Assembly (NCBI RefSeq): GCF_026343125.1
Contig: NZ_JAPEMB010000001.1
Location: 6,391,501-6,455,500 of the forward strand
Direction: 5' to 3'
Origin: Streptomyces sp. NBC_00094
Lineage (GTDB): Bacteria; Actinomycetota; Actinomycetes; Streptomycetales; Streptomycetaceae
Length of the DNA: 64,000 nt
Under the pieces are notes generated by a model. The model did no database searches and was not told where the DNA came from. It saw only the letters and a list, made by a program, of their open reading frames with translations. The translations under genes were made by a program, and so were the position numbers. The stretch's first letter is position 1. The number at the start of each line of letters is the position of its first letter. This document shows, one piece after another, positions 42,001 through 49,979 of the stretch.

Positions 42001-42818
42001 CCGGCGCCCGCACCGAGTACTACTCGGCCGGTGACACGACCTGGGAGCCGATGGTCGGCAGCAGCTTCCCGTTCGGGGAGATCATGATCGGCACCCCGCA
42101 CACGTACACGCCCGGGGAACGGCGCACCGAGAACTGGTACGACGGCGTCATCGCCCCCACCGCCCCCCGCGACAGGACCGGCGAACCGGTCCTCGTCGCC
42201 GAGCGGCAGGGCAACCTCATAGGCTTCGCCGACGCCATCTGGGGCGACAACACCCACTACGCCGAGCCCGGTTCCTTCGGCGACATCGGCAACCTCCGCC
42301 TCAGCCGCGACGGCGAGGTCCTCGGGGAGACCGGCTGGCCGTTCGGCGCCTTCGAGGTACCGTCCGAAGCCGGGACGTACACGCTCGAACAGAACACCAT
42401 GAAGATCGGCAGCAAGGTGTGGGCCCGCTCCACCTCCGTCAACTCGGTGTGGAAATTCACCTCCAAGCTTGACGAGAGCGTCTATTCTCAGGGCATCCCG
42501 ATTCTCTTCCCCCGGTACGACCTTCCGGAGGACGGACTCAAGACCCTCGCCGCGACCGACGGCCGGCAGATCGGCCTCACCGCGACGGGTCACGCGGGCT
42601 ACACCCCCGCAGCGCTCACCTCGGCCAAGCTCTCGTACTCCTACGACGGAGGCACGACCTGGACCGAAGCGCGGGTCTCTCAGCAGGGCGGTCACTGGAC
42701 CGCGACCGTCAACCACGCGGGCGCGTCCGGCAAGCCGGTCACTCTGAAGACCGAACTGACGGACGCCAACGGCAACTCCGTCACCCAGACCGTGGTCCGC
42801 GCTTACGACGTGCGCTGA
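39057..42818 (+). CDS. Secreted subtilisin-family (S8) serine peptidase
   Basis: This 1253-aa exported protease has a signal peptide MRPISRTALGAATAAVLAVT with a cut after about residue 27, then an inhibitor-like propeptide (about 45-215). The S8 catalytic domain has Asp238 (VAVLDTGAD), His270 (GHGTH), oxyanion Asn367 (AAGNSG) and Ser442 (GTSMATPHVAGAA). Beyond residue 480 are beta-rich domains and a PA-like insert (VQGRIALVRLPDD to GLPVLSVPSDEA). The ATG at 39057 is chosen for GGGGAG 6 nt upstream; starts at 39024 and 39045 are possible. It belongs to the large S8 group frequent in streptomycetes. A strong terminator follows it. Confidence 0.93.
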   Translation: MRPISRTALGAATAAVLAVTAVAPSMANEPQDDTAGKRPLVGSEASARAGDRTATVTLVTGDRVLVTRDADGNPAATALPREDGTVPLVQTRRSGQDLYVYPEDATDALAAGRVDEELFNVTGLVRQGYDDASTTTLPLIAVYGSDLARSVPAAPRGAQRGQVLKTVDGVALKADKKQAATFWADVNTPGARSAAGIEKLWLDRKVQATLEQSTQQVHAPEAWAAGYDGTGTKVAVLDTGADTEHPDLKGRVTLSENFTDSETADDRQGHGTHTISTVGGSGAASGGKKKGVAPGADLLNGKVLNDSGSGAASWIIAGMEWAVAQGADVVSMSLGSSVPTDCTDPMSAAAEELAQSKGTLFVLAAGNSGPTLNTVSSPGCAPSVLTVGATDRDDSTAYFSSRGPTIVNHTLKPEIAAPGVAISAAAAGGRGVYAYQSMSGTSMATPHVAGAAAIVKQRHPDWTAQQIKAALVSSAESDLPGDVREVGGGRLDVKAAIDQTVLGASAVQGGTFNWPQDDSDRTTVSVPYTNTSDAPVTLNLAVETVAGNDGSRVRSSVARLGKRTVTVPAGATVQVPLELTPDARLERAQYGDVTGRVLATSPGGIHVSTPFSLYVEPETVTLRVKLIDRQGKPADGASSLDVIGTDDASGERRFNDGAGDQVYRLRPGSYFLSSFVTTPDAGEGAKLNDSLSYLGRPQVELKKDTTVVLDARKAHKLSVKTDKATELRGATLVFSRSWDDTWLHAGTAAGPRTLRGYYASVEGSADDGDFEFGSYWRAAAPQITSLRTGDGLTLHPLTGTLGSDNLDGTGSARLVDAGTGTPDELKAAGVQGRIALVRLPDDSTNASTLARNAKAAGAVAVVAYHSAPGRWYPAGGFAGLGLPVLSVPSDEATALLGKLAAGEVTVAWQATAKSPYVYSLAFPETGAIRDDRTYRVHDGELGRTDATHGSAGIATDFVDFPSARRPDGVRIGFASLEAVPAPGARTEYYSAGDTTWEPMVGSSFPFGEIMIGTPHTYTPGERRTENWYDGVIAPTAPRDRTGEPVLVAERQGNLIGFADAIWGDNTHYAEPGSFGDIGNLRLSRDGEVLGETGWPFGAFEVPSEAGTYTLEQNTMKIGSKVWARSTSVNSVWKFTSKLDESVYSQGIPILFPRYDLPEDGLKTLAATDGRQIGLTATGHAGYTPAALTSAKLSYSYDGGTTWTEARVSQQGGHWTATVNHAGASGKPVTLKTELTDANGNSVTQTVVRAYDVR

Positions 42819-42825
42819 TCACGAC

Positions 42826-42873
42826 GGTCCGCCGGGCGTCCTTCCCGTGGGGGGTGGGGTCGCCCGGCGGACC
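42826..42873 (+). terminator. Terminator after the S8 peptidase gene
   Basis: A perfect 13-bp stem GGTCCGCCGGGCG (42826-42838) and complement (42861-42873) with a 22-nt loop begins 8 bp after the stop. It is followed by a direct repeat actcatgcgtctc (twice, 42873-42900). Confidence 0.75.
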
Positions 42874-42966
42874 ACTCATGCGTCTCACTCATGCGTCTCA
42901 CTCATTCGCAGCAACGGTTTTCCTGATGTCCGTTTTCGGGCGCCGTGTGCGGTGGACAATAAGGGC

Positions 42967-44409
42967 ATGACTCAGCAGGGGGACAACTGGTGGGACAAGC
43001 TCTACGACGAGTCGGTGCCGGACACGGCCCCGACGGTCTCGGGTGACACACTCGACGACCACTTCGCCACGACACCCGGCGCGACCCCGGAGCCCCCGGG
43101 CCCCACGGGCTCCACGGATCTCCCGGCCCTCCCGGGCTCCACGGATCTCCCGGGCCTCCCGGGCCTCCCGGATCCCCGGGTCGCGTCGCTCGCGGCGCCG
43201 TCCGACGTGACCGGGAGGGCGCCCTGGGAGGCGCCGCCCGAGGCGGGGCCGCGATCCTTCCCCGGGCCGCCGCCCCCGGTGGCCCCGCCCGTCGAGGCGC
43301 CCACCGTTCAGGTGCCGGTGCCCGCCTCCGTGCCGGACACCGAGGCCGAGGCCGCCGCCGAACCCGGCGCCGACGAATCCGAAGCCGACCTCACGGTCCA
43401 GGTGCCCCTGCCCCGCCCCCGCGCGGCCGGGTTCGTCGGGAGCAGGCCGCCCACCTACGAGGCCGAGCCCACCGCGCTCCCCGTCGCCCGCCCCGGCGAG
43501 CTCGCCGAGCTGGTCGCCGACACCGTCCTCGACGGCGCCCGCTACGGCACCTGCACCCTCCGTGCCGCCTCCGTACGCGGCGACTCCGCCCGCTACCGGG
43601 GCGAACCCCGCCGCGACGCCCTGCTCACCGCCCGCTTCGGCCACGACGAGGCCGCGCTCGTCCTCGTCGCCGTCGCCGCCGGCTCCCGCGCGGCAGACGA
43701 CGCCCACCTCGCCGCCGCCGACGCCTGCCAGTGGATCGCCGAGGCCGTCGGCCGCAGTCACGCCCGGCTCTCCGAGGACATCAGGACCGGCCGGCGCGGC
43801 GACCTCAAGTCCGGACTGCACCGGCTCACCGACCGTACGTACGGCAAGCTGCGCGCCCGCGCCGCCGACCGGGGCGTCGCCGCCGACGAGTACACCGCGA
43901 CCCTCCGCTGCCTGCTCGTCCCGGCCGACCCCGAGTGCCGTACGCGGGTCTTCTTCGGGATCGGCGGCGGCGGTCTCTTCCGGCTCCGTGACGGCTCCTG
44001 GCAGGACATCGAGCCGCTCCTCCCCGAACCCGCTGCCGCGCCCGGCGCCCCCGTCGTCGGCTTCGGCTCACCGCCGCCCGCGCAGGAGACCGAGACCGAG
44101 GAGGGCGACCGGCTCACCATGAACCTCGGCGTCACCACCGCGCCCGGCCCGCTCGTCGAGGAGCCCGTGCCACCGCCCGCCGAGCCGTTCCGCTTCCGCG
44201 CCTCCGTCGCCCGCCCCGGGGACACCCTGCTGCTCGCCTCACCCGGGTTCGCCGAGCCGATGCGCGGCGAACCCGCCCTCGCCCGCGAACTCGCCGCCCG
44301 CTGGGCCGACCAGGAGCCGCCCGGGCTCGCCGCCTTCCTCGCCGACACCCAGCTGAGGGTGACGGGGTACGCCGACGACCGTACGGGGGTGGCCGTCTGG
44401 GAGGCGTAA
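42967..44409 (+). CDS. PP2C-like domain protein with long Pro-rich N-terminus
   Basis: This 480-aa soluble protein has a first 180 residues that are low-complexity Pro/Ala/Glu-rich, including a doubled GSTDLP-LPG unit. The remainder (about 185-480) resembles the PP2C-like phosphatase fold found in streptomycete integral gene clusters (ARYGTCTLRAASVRGDSARY, FFGIGGGGLFRLRDGSW, GDTLLLASPGFAEPM). Several metal-binding Asp of true PP2C enzymes are not evident, so it may be a pseudo-phosphatase. There is no good ribosome site (aataagggc ends 1-3 nt before the ATG), so a leaderless message is possible. It is followed after 27 bp by the pyruvate dehydrogenase gene. Confidence 0.75.
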   Translation: MTQQGDNWWDKLYDESVPDTAPTVSGDTLDDHFATTPGATPEPPGPTGSTDLPALPGSTDLPGLPGLPDPRVASLAAPSDVTGRAPWEAPPEAGPRSFPGPPPPVAPPVEAPTVQVPVPASVPDTEAEAAAEPGADESEADLTVQVPLPRPRAAGFVGSRPPTYEAEPTALPVARPGELAELVADTVLDGARYGTCTLRAASVRGDSARYRGEPRRDALLTARFGHDEAALVLVAVAAGSRAADDAHLAAADACQWIAEAVGRSHARLSEDIRTGRRGDLKSGLHRLTDRTYGKLRARAADRGVAADEYTATLRCLLVPADPECRTRVFFGIGGGGLFRLRDGSWQDIEPLLPEPAAAPGAPVVGFGSPPPAQETETEEGDRLTMNLGVTTAPGPLVEEPVPPPAEPFRFRASVARPGDTLLLASPGFAEPMRGEPALARELAARWADQEPPGLAAFLADTQLRVTGYADDRTGVAVWEA

Positions 44410-44436
44410 CGCGGCGGGTCATGTGTTGATGGAGCC

Positions 44437-46179
44437 ATGGCCAAACAGAACGTCGCAGAACAGTTCGTCGACATCCTCGTGCGCGCGGGCGTGAAGCGTC
44501 TGTACGGCGTCGTCGGCGACAGCCTGAACCCGGTCGTCGACGCCATCCGCCGTACCCCCGCGCTCGACTGGATCCAGGTGCGGCACGAGGAGGTCGCCGC
44601 CTTCGCGGCCGGTGCCGAGGCCCAGGTCACCGGCAGCCTCGCCGCCTGCGCCGGCTCCTGCGGCCCGGGCAACCTGCACCTCATCAACGGCCTGTACGAC
44701 GCCCACCGCTCGATGGCCCCGGTCCTGGCCCTCGCCTCGCACATCCCGTCCAGCGAGATCGGCCTCGGCTACTTCCAGGAGACCCACCCCGACCAGCTCT
44801 TCCGTGAGTGCAGCCACTACAGCGAACTCATCTCCAACCCGAAGCAGATGCCCCGGCTGCTCCAGACGGCGATCCAGCACGCCATCGGCCGCAGCGGCGT
44901 CAGCGTGGTCTCGCTGCCCGGCGACATCGCCTCCCTGCCCGCCCCGGACAAGGCGGCCGAGACCGCGCTCGTCACCTCCCGGCCCACGGTCCGGCCGGGT
45001 GACGACGAGATCGACGCGCTCGTGCGGATGATCGACGCGGCCGATCGGGTGACGCTCTTCTGCGGCAGCGGCACGGCCGGCGCGCACGCCGAGGTGATGC
45101 AGTTCGCGGAGCGGATCAAGTCACCGGTCGGCCACGCCCTGCGCGGCAAGGAGTGGATCCAGTACGACAACCCGTACGACGTCGGCATGAGCGGTCTGCT
45201 CGGCTACGGCGCCGCCTACGAGGCCACCCACGAGTGCGACCTGCTGATCCTGCTCGGCACCGACTTCCCGTACAACGCCTTCCTGCCCGACGACGTGAAG
45301 ATCGTCCAGGTGGACGTCCGGCCCGAGCACCTCGGCCGCCGTTCCCGGCTCGACCTCGCCGTCTGGGGGGACGTCCGCGAGACCCTGCGCTGCGTCGTCC
45401 CGCGCGTCCGCGCCAAGACCGACCGCCGCTTCCTGGACAAGATGCTCAAGAAGCACGCCGACGCGCTCGAAGGGGTCGTGAAGGCGTACACGCGCAAGGT
45501 CGAGAAGCACGTCCCCATCCACCCCGAGTACGTCGCCTCCGTCATCGACGAACTGGCCGACGGCGACGCCGTGTTCACCGTCGACACCGGCATGTGCAAC
45601 GTCTGGGCGGCCCGCTACCTCTCGCCCAACGGGCGGCGCAGGATCATCGGTTCGTTCAGCCACGGCTCGATGGCGAACGCGCTGCCGCAGGCCATCGGCG
45701 CACAGTTCACCGACCGCAACCGCCAGGTCGTCTCGCTCTCCGGCGACGGCGGATTCTCCATGCTCATGGGTGACTTCCTCACCCTGGTCCAGTACGACCT
45801 GCCGGTGAAGGTCGTCGTCTTCAACAACTCCTCGCTCGGCATGGTCGAGTTGGAGATGCTGGTGGCCGGCCTCCCCTCGTACGGAACGACGAACAAGAAC
45901 CCGGACTTCGCGGCCATCGCCCGCGCGGCCGGTGCCTACGGCGTACGCGTCGAGAAGCCCAAGCAGCTCACGAGCGCCCTCAAGGACGCCTTCAAGCACA
46001 AGGGCCCGGCCCTCGTGGACGTCGTCACCGACCCCAACGCCCTCTCCATCCCGCCCAGGATCAGTACCGACATGGTGACCGGCTTCGCCCTCTCTGCCAG
46101 CAAGATCGTCCTCGACGGGGGAGTGGGCCGCATGCTCCAGATGGCCCGCTCCAACCTGCGCAACGTCCCCCGGCCCTGA
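44437..46179 (+). CDS. poxB: Thiamine-dependent pyruvate dehydrogenase/oxidase (PoxB type)
   Basis: This 580-aa ThDP enzyme has the N-terminal PYR domain with glutamate in RHEEVAAFAAGAEAQ, a central FAD/UDP-binding-like domain (LLILLGTDFPYNAF, DVRPEHLGRRS), and a C-terminal PP domain with the ThDP motif SGDGGFSMLMGDFLTLVQYD-VKVVVFNN (GDG...NN). It decarboxylates pyruvate to acetate and CO2, passing electrons to quinone. The E. coli PoxB-type C-terminal membrane helix is present only weakly, as AGSKIVLDGGVGRMLQMARSNL. Acetolactate synthase is unlikely given the short C-terminus and context. The ATG has GGAG 3 nt upstream. Confidence 0.88.
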   Translation: MAKQNVAEQFVDILVRAGVKRLYGVVGDSLNPVVDAIRRTPALDWIQVRHEEVAAFAAGAEAQVTGSLAACAGSCGPGNLHLINGLYDAHRSMAPVLALASHIPSSEIGLGYFQETHPDQLFRECSHYSELISNPKQMPRLLQTAIQHAIGRSGVSVVSLPGDIASLPAPDKAAETALVTSRPTVRPGDDEIDALVRMIDAADRVTLFCGSGTAGAHAEVMQFAERIKSPVGHALRGKEWIQYDNPYDVGMSGLLGYGAAYEATHECDLLILLGTDFPYNAFLPDDVKIVQVDVRPEHLGRRSRLDLAVWGDVRETLRCVVPRVRAKTDRRFLDKMLKKHADALEGVVKAYTRKVEKHVPIHPEYVASVIDELADGDAVFTVDTGMCNVWAARYLSPNGRRRIIGSFSHGSMANALPQAIGAQFTDRNRQVVSLSGDGGFSMLMGDFLTLVQYDLPVKVVVFNNSSLGMVELEMLVAGLPSYGTTNKNPDFAAIARAAGAYGVRVEKPKQLTSALKDAFKHKGPALVDVVTDPNALSIPPRISTDMVTGFALSASKIVLDGGVGRMLQMARSNLRNVPRP

Positions 46180-46247
46180 GGGAATGCGGGCGCCCCCGTG
46201 GGGCATGCATCCCCGTGAGCCTGTTCGACGACGTATGGGTGGGGGTT

Positions 46248-46652
46248 ATGGCCGGGGAGGCGCGACAGCCGACTCAACTGCTCAGGAAGGTGGGATGCGC
46301 CGATCTCACCGCGGTGCCGGAGGTGCGGCATGCCTTGCGTGAACTGCTGCGGACATGGGGCGGACCGGGCGCCTCCGACGTGGCCGAACTGCTCACCAGC
46401 GAGCTGGTGACCAATGCCCTGATCCACACGGAGCACGGGGCCGTCGTGACCGCGACGGTCGTCCCCGAGCAACTCAGGGTCGAGGTCCGGGACTTCGTAC
46501 CCGGGCTCACGCGGCCGCACGTACCGCCCGCCGACGACGGTACGCACGGCAGGGGGCTCGTCCTCGTCCAGTCCCTGGCCGACTCCTGGGGGGTCGAGGA
46601 CCACGAGGTGGGCAAGGTGGTGTGGTTCGAACTGAACGGCGGGGCCGCCTGA
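46248..46652 (+). CDS. HATPase_c ATP-binding protein (anti-sigma-factor kinase-like)
   Basis: This 134-aa single-domain GHKL ATPase has the N box ELLTSELVTNALIHT (with Glu and Asn), G1 VRDFVPGLTRP (D-x-x-x-G) and the lid GTHGRGLVLVQSLADSWG. Dozens of such RsbW/SpoIIAB-like proteins exist in streptomycetes, many of them linked to sigma factor or stress control. The ATG at 46248 is preferred; a GTG at 46215 would add 11 residues. The stop codon is embedded in a terminator loop. Its target is unknown. Confidence 0.85.
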   Translation: MAGEARQPTQLLRKVGCADLTAVPEVRHALRELLRTWGGPGASDVAELLTSELVTNALIHTEHGAVVTATVVPEQLRVEVRDFVPGLTRPHVPPADDGTHGRGLVLVQSLADSWGVEDHEVGKVVWFELNGGAA

Positions 46653-46666
46653 GAGGCGGCCCCGCC
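46638..46666. terminator. Terminator overlapping the stop of the ATP-binding protein
   Basis: A perfect 12-bp stem GGCGGGGCCGCC/GGCGGCCCCGCC with loop TGAGA contains the stop codon and separates two convergent genes. Confidence 0.88.
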
Positions 46667-46683
46667 GGTTTCCGTGGGTCCGT

Positions 46684-47838
46684 TCAGCCGAACTGCTGCT
46701 CGAGGTCCTTGAGCTTGCGCTCGAGGGAGTCGAGGCGGGGCAGTGTCTGGGTGTCGTCCTCGGCGGTGAGGTCCACCATCCGGGAGTCCGCACGGTAATC
46801 CGTGCCACGGGTGTCTCCCGTGCGGGGCTCAGCGCCCCTCACGGCTTGCAGGGAGGGCCGGGGTCGAAGCGGCAGTTGTCCCGGATCCGCTATGGCGGGC
46901 TCCGCGACGGCGGCCTGCACGGACGCCGTCGCGGAGCCGGAGCCCGCACCCGATCCGGAACCCGGGCCCGTACCGGCGCCCGTGGCGGCGTTGAGCGCCG
47001 CCATCTCGACCTGACGGTCGCCGCCCCCGCCGCCGCGGCCGAGCCCGAAGGAGCGGTGCTGGCGGTTGATCGCCTTGAGCCGTGCCCGGTCGAGCTTGAC
47101 CTGGTCGCGCCGGCGGATCCGGTTCTGCTCCTTCTCCCGTCGGTCCTCGCGCACCTCGTCGACCGCCTCGTCCAGCGTCCGTACGCCTTCCAGGAGCATC
47201 AGCGACCAGGCCGCGAAGGTCTCCCGGGGCGCCCGCAGCCAGCGGACGATGCGGATCTGCGGCAGCGGGCGGGGTACGAGGCCCTGCTCGCGGAGCGCGG
47301 CCCGGCGGGTCTGCTTGAGCGCCCGGTCGAAGAGGACCGCCGCCGAGAGGGACATGCCCGCGAAGAACTGCGGTGCCCCGTCGTGGCCGAGGCCGCGTGG
47401 AGCGTGCACCCAGTTGAACCAGGCGGCCGCGCCGGCGAACAGCCAGACCAGCAGCCGTGAGCCGAGCGCCGCGTCACCGTGGCTGGCCTCGCGGACGGCG
47501 AGGACCGAGCAGAACATGGCGGCGCCGTCGAGGCCGAAGGGGACGAGGTACTCCCAGCCTCCGGAGAGGTTGAGGTTCTGCCGGCCGAAACCGACGAGTC
47601 CGTGGAAGGAAAGTGCCGCAGCGACCGCGGCGCAGCAGAAGAGGAGAACGTAGGAAGCCGTTCCGTACACCGCCTCCTTGCGTCGGCGGCGTTCCTCGTT
47701 GCGCTCCCAGGAGTCCTCGGCCGCGGCCTGGTCACCGGCGCGCTTCCCGCGCGCGAGCACCGCCACCGCCGTCAGGACTCCGGCCACCATCACGCCGCCC
47801 GGAAGCAGCCAGTCCAGCGATATGTCGGTCAGTCTCAT
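46684..47838 (-). CDS. DUF2637-family membrane protein
   Basis: This 384-aa protein has one N-terminal helix (WLLPGGVMVAGVLTAVAVLA) and then three or four helices (VLLFCCAAVAAALSFHGLVG, WEYLVPFGLDGAAMFCSVLA, LLVWLFAGAAAWFNWVHAPR), matching the DUF2637 (SpdB-like) core seen in streptomycete chromosomes and plasmids. It continues with a charged helical segment, an Ala/Gly/Ser-rich linker with a GTGPGSGSGAGSGSA run and a C-terminal short coiled coil (LPRLDSLERKLKDLEQQFG). The family is often near transfer or sporulation genes, but no such neighbours are visible. AGGGA precedes the ATG. Confidence 0.8.
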   Translation of the reverse strand: MRLTDISLDWLLPGGVMVAGVLTAVAVLARGKRAGDQAAAEDSWERNEERRRRKEAVYGTASYVLLFCCAAVAAALSFHGLVGFGRQNLNLSGGWEYLVPFGLDGAAMFCSVLAVREASHGDAALGSRLLVWLFAGAAAWFNWVHAPRGLGHDGAPQFFAGMSLSAAVLFDRALKQTRRAALREQGLVPRPLPQIRIVRWLRAPRETFAAWSLMLLEGVRTLDEAVDEVREDRREKEQNRIRRRDQVKLDRARLKAINRQHRSFGLGRGGGGGDRQVEMAALNAATGAGTGPGSGSGAGSGSATASVQAAVAEPAIADPGQLPLRPRPSLQAVRGAEPRTGDTRGTDYRADSRMVDLTAEDDTQTLPRLDSLERKLKDLEQQFG

Positions 47839-48003
47839 GCGGTGTCCCTTGCATCGCAGTAGGGCGTTTGGCGGCCCATACTGGCCGACCCCGTGCGGCG
47901 CTCAAGGGGTTTCCGGGCAAGAGCACGCCATCGGGGTGCCAGGGCATACGAATAGGTGCGATCTGGTCGAACGCCTGCACAGGGAAAGGGAATTGCGTTC
48001 GAT

Positions 48004-48029
48004 TTACGCCACCCGTGCGGGTGGCGTAA
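48004..48029 (-). terminator. Terminator after the FhuF-like gene
   Basis: A 26-bp palindrome TTACGCCACCCG-TG-CGGGTGGCGTAA lies 14 bp past the stop of the minus-strand FhuF-like gene. It would form an 11-bp stem with a 4-nt loop. An operator for the downstream minus-strand DUF2637 gene (160 bp away) is the alternative reading. Confidence 0.65.
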
Positions 48030-48042
48030 TCACCCGGGAGCC

Positions 48043-48918
48043 TCAGGCGGTCGCGGCCAGTCGACGCACGCGCTCGGCGTCGCAGGTGCGCGGGCAGGTC
48101 AGGCAGGTGTCCTCGGGGCGCAGCGTGTAGAAGAAGCAGCAGGTCACCCGGTCGCGGGTGGTGCGCGGGGTGCCGTCGGCGGCCTGGGAGCCGGCCAGCT
48201 CGCGGAAGCCCGCGGAGCCGGCGTACGGCTTGTGCGGCTTGCGGGTGGCGGTGGTGCCGGGCATGAGGAGTTCGAGCTCGGCCCTCGCCCGGTCCTCCTC
48301 GCCGAGCAGGGACCCGATGTACCAGAGGCCCTCGACGATCTCGTCCGTCGCCATCCCCCACAGGGCCCGGCGGCCGCGCTTCATCCGGGGCCCGAAACCG
48401 CCGAGCACCGCCTCGAAGTGCTCGGCGAGCGAGGCGCGCACCTCGGCCCGCAGGGCCTCCTCGTCCGCGACGACCCGGGCGCCGGGCAGCGTGGCCGCCG
48501 GGTCGTCCGGCAGGCAGGCGAACTCCTCCACGCGGACCGTCATCCGTCCCAGCGTCCGCTGGAACGACACGTTCCGGGCGGGCAGCCGGGGCACCCTGCG
48601 GTGCAGGAACCAGGGGACCGTGACGAGGAGGCAGGCGGGCCAGGCGTAACGGTGCAGTCCGAAGCTCGCGACGACGTCGGGGCGGGCCTGGGTGCCGTAG
48701 TCGCGCAGCACCTGGGCGTTGTCCCAGGCGAGGAAGGCGTCGAGGGCGGGTCCGCCGGCCGCGAGCTCCTCGGCGCCGACCCAGCCCGCACCGCGCGGCA
48801 GCCGTTCGCCCCGGGCCGATTCCTCTATCCGCAGGCCGGAGAAGACCTCGGCGAGCCGGGCGTAAGAGGCCGCGACGGGCGAGGTGAGGGGTGCGGGCAA
48901 CAGGGCGGGGACGGTCAT
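48043..48918 (-). CDS. FhuF-like 2Fe-2S ferric-siderophore reductase
   Basis: This 291-aa protein ends with CCFFYTLRPEDTCLTCPRTC, the C-C-x10-C-x2-C cysteine set that binds a 2Fe-2S cluster in FhuF. The middle contains TRDRVT before the cysteines and LGMATDEIVEGLWYIGS-like residues. It reduces ferric iron in siderophores in the cytoplasm. The ATG at 48918 is used; a GTG at 48927 would add three residues. An iron box lies 28 bp upstream, so the gene should be repressed by DmdR/IdeR when iron is plentiful. No siderophore biosynthesis or transport genes are nearby. Confidence 0.88.
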   Translation of the reverse strand: MTVPALLPAPLTSPVAASYARLAEVFSGLRIEESARGERLPRGAGWVGAEELAAGGPALDAFLAWDNAQVLRDYGTQARPDVVASFGLHRYAWPACLLVTVPWFLHRRVPRLPARNVSFQRTLGRMTVRVEEFACLPDDPAATLPGARVVADEEALRAEVRASLAEHFEAVLGGFGPRMKRGRRALWGMATDEIVEGLWYIGSLLGEEDRARAELELLMPGTTATRKPHKPYAGSAGFRELAGSQAADGTPRTTRDRVTCCFFYTLRPEDTCLTCPRTCDAERVRRLAATA

Positions 48919-48945
48919 GCGGACCACCGAATCGCGATCGTTAGC

Positions 48946-48962
48946 AGGTTAGCCTTACCTTA
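48946..48962 (-). promoter_or_regulatory. DmdR/IdeR iron box
   Basis: AGGTTAGCCTTACCTTA matches the actinobacterial iron-box core AGGTTAGSCTAACCTAA at 15 of 17 positions and lies 28 bp before the FhuF-like start. Overlap with the expected promoter supports iron repression. Confidence 0.82.
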
Positions 48963-49110
48963 CCCGAATCTCGATCGCCTCTCACCACCGACAGCCCCCT
49001 GCCTTGCGGGAGAGGCCCGCGTGCCCCATATGTCGGTCCGTTCGCCTATGGTGCACAGGGGACCCGGGTATCGCGAGCCGGGCCCAGCACGAGGCCGCAG
49101 GAGGACCCGG

Positions 49111-49905
49111 GTGGAGCAGGGCGCAGCGCGCGAGCGGGCGACGGGGAAGCCGTACCCGCCCTTCGGCGACGCCGCACGCGCACCGCGGGACCTCCCGCGC
49201 GCGCGGGAGGAAGCCGTACGCGTACCGGAACAGGCCCGCGGGGAGCACCCCTCCGGTGAGCCGGGCGTCCCGGGCTCGCGGATCGTCCAGCGGCACTCCG
49301 TGCGCGACCAGATCCTCCAGGCCCTCCGTACCGCGCTCGTCAGCGGCGAGCTCGTCCCCGGCGAGGTGTACTCCGGCCCCGCCCTCGGCGAGCGCTTCGG
49401 CGTCTCGGCCACCCCCGTCCGCGAGGCCATGCAGCGCCTCGCCGTCGAAGGGGCCGTCGAGGTCGTGCCGAACCGCGGCTTCCGTGTCACCGAGCGCACC
49501 CCGCGCGAGCTCGCCGAGCTCGCCGAGGTCCGGGCGCTCATCGAGGTCCCCGTCATGCTGCGGCTCGCCCGCACGGTCCCGGCCGTTCGCTGGGCCGGGC
49601 TGCGCCCGCTCGCCGAGGCGACCGGGGCCGCCGCGGCCCGGGGCGACCGCGCCCACTACGCCGAGACCGACCGGGCCTTCCACCGGGCGGTCCTCGCCCT
49701 CGCCGGGAACGCCCAGCTGCTCGCCGTCGCCGACGACCTCCACCGGCGCTCGCAGTGGCCGCTGATCAGCGCCCCCGTCCTCCGCCACGGCGAGCTCGTC
49801 GCCGACGCCGCCGAGCACACGGCCCTGCTCGACGCCCTGATCGCCCAGGACCTGCCGGTCGTCGAGTCACTCGTACGAGAGCACTTCGCCGGTTCCGAGT
49901 ACTGA
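49111..49905 (+). CDS. GntR/FadR-subfamily transcriptional regulator
   Basis: This 264-aa protein has a wHTH GntR domain (about 60-125, VRDQILQALRTALVSGELVPG, LGERFGVSATPVREAMQRLA, GFRVTERT) followed by the all-helical FCD ligand domain (about 130-260, ELAEVRALIEVPVMLRLA, DRAFHRAVLALAGNAQL, EHTALLDALIAQDLPVVESLVREH). The GTG at 49111 is chosen for CAGGAGGA 6 nt upstream. The first 55 residues are Arg/Pro-rich and weakly conserved in type, as often in streptomycete members. FCD regulators bind small organic acids; the target is unknown. Confidence 0.88.
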   Translation: MEQGAARERATGKPYPPFGDAARAPRDLPRAREEAVRVPEQARGEHPSGEPGVPGSRIVQRHSVRDQILQALRTALVSGELVPGEVYSGPALGERFGVSATPVREAMQRLAVEGAVEVVPNRGFRVTERTPRELAELAEVRALIEVPVMLRLARTVPAVRWAGLRPLAEATGAAAARGDRAHYAETDRAFHRAVLALAGNAQLLAVADDLHRRSQWPLISAPVLRHGELVADAAEHTALLDALIAQDLPVVESLVREHFAGSEY

Positions 49906-49979
49906 TCACCCGGCGAGGCCCGGCGCACTAAGGTCGTTGACGACAGCCCGCCCGTACCGCATCGTCCGTGAGGTGCCCC

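Noticed and set aside
44437..46179. Acetolactate synthase
   Set aside because: No regulatory subunit or isoleucine/valine genes are near, and the protein opening and C-terminus match PoxB-type pyruvate dehydrogenases.
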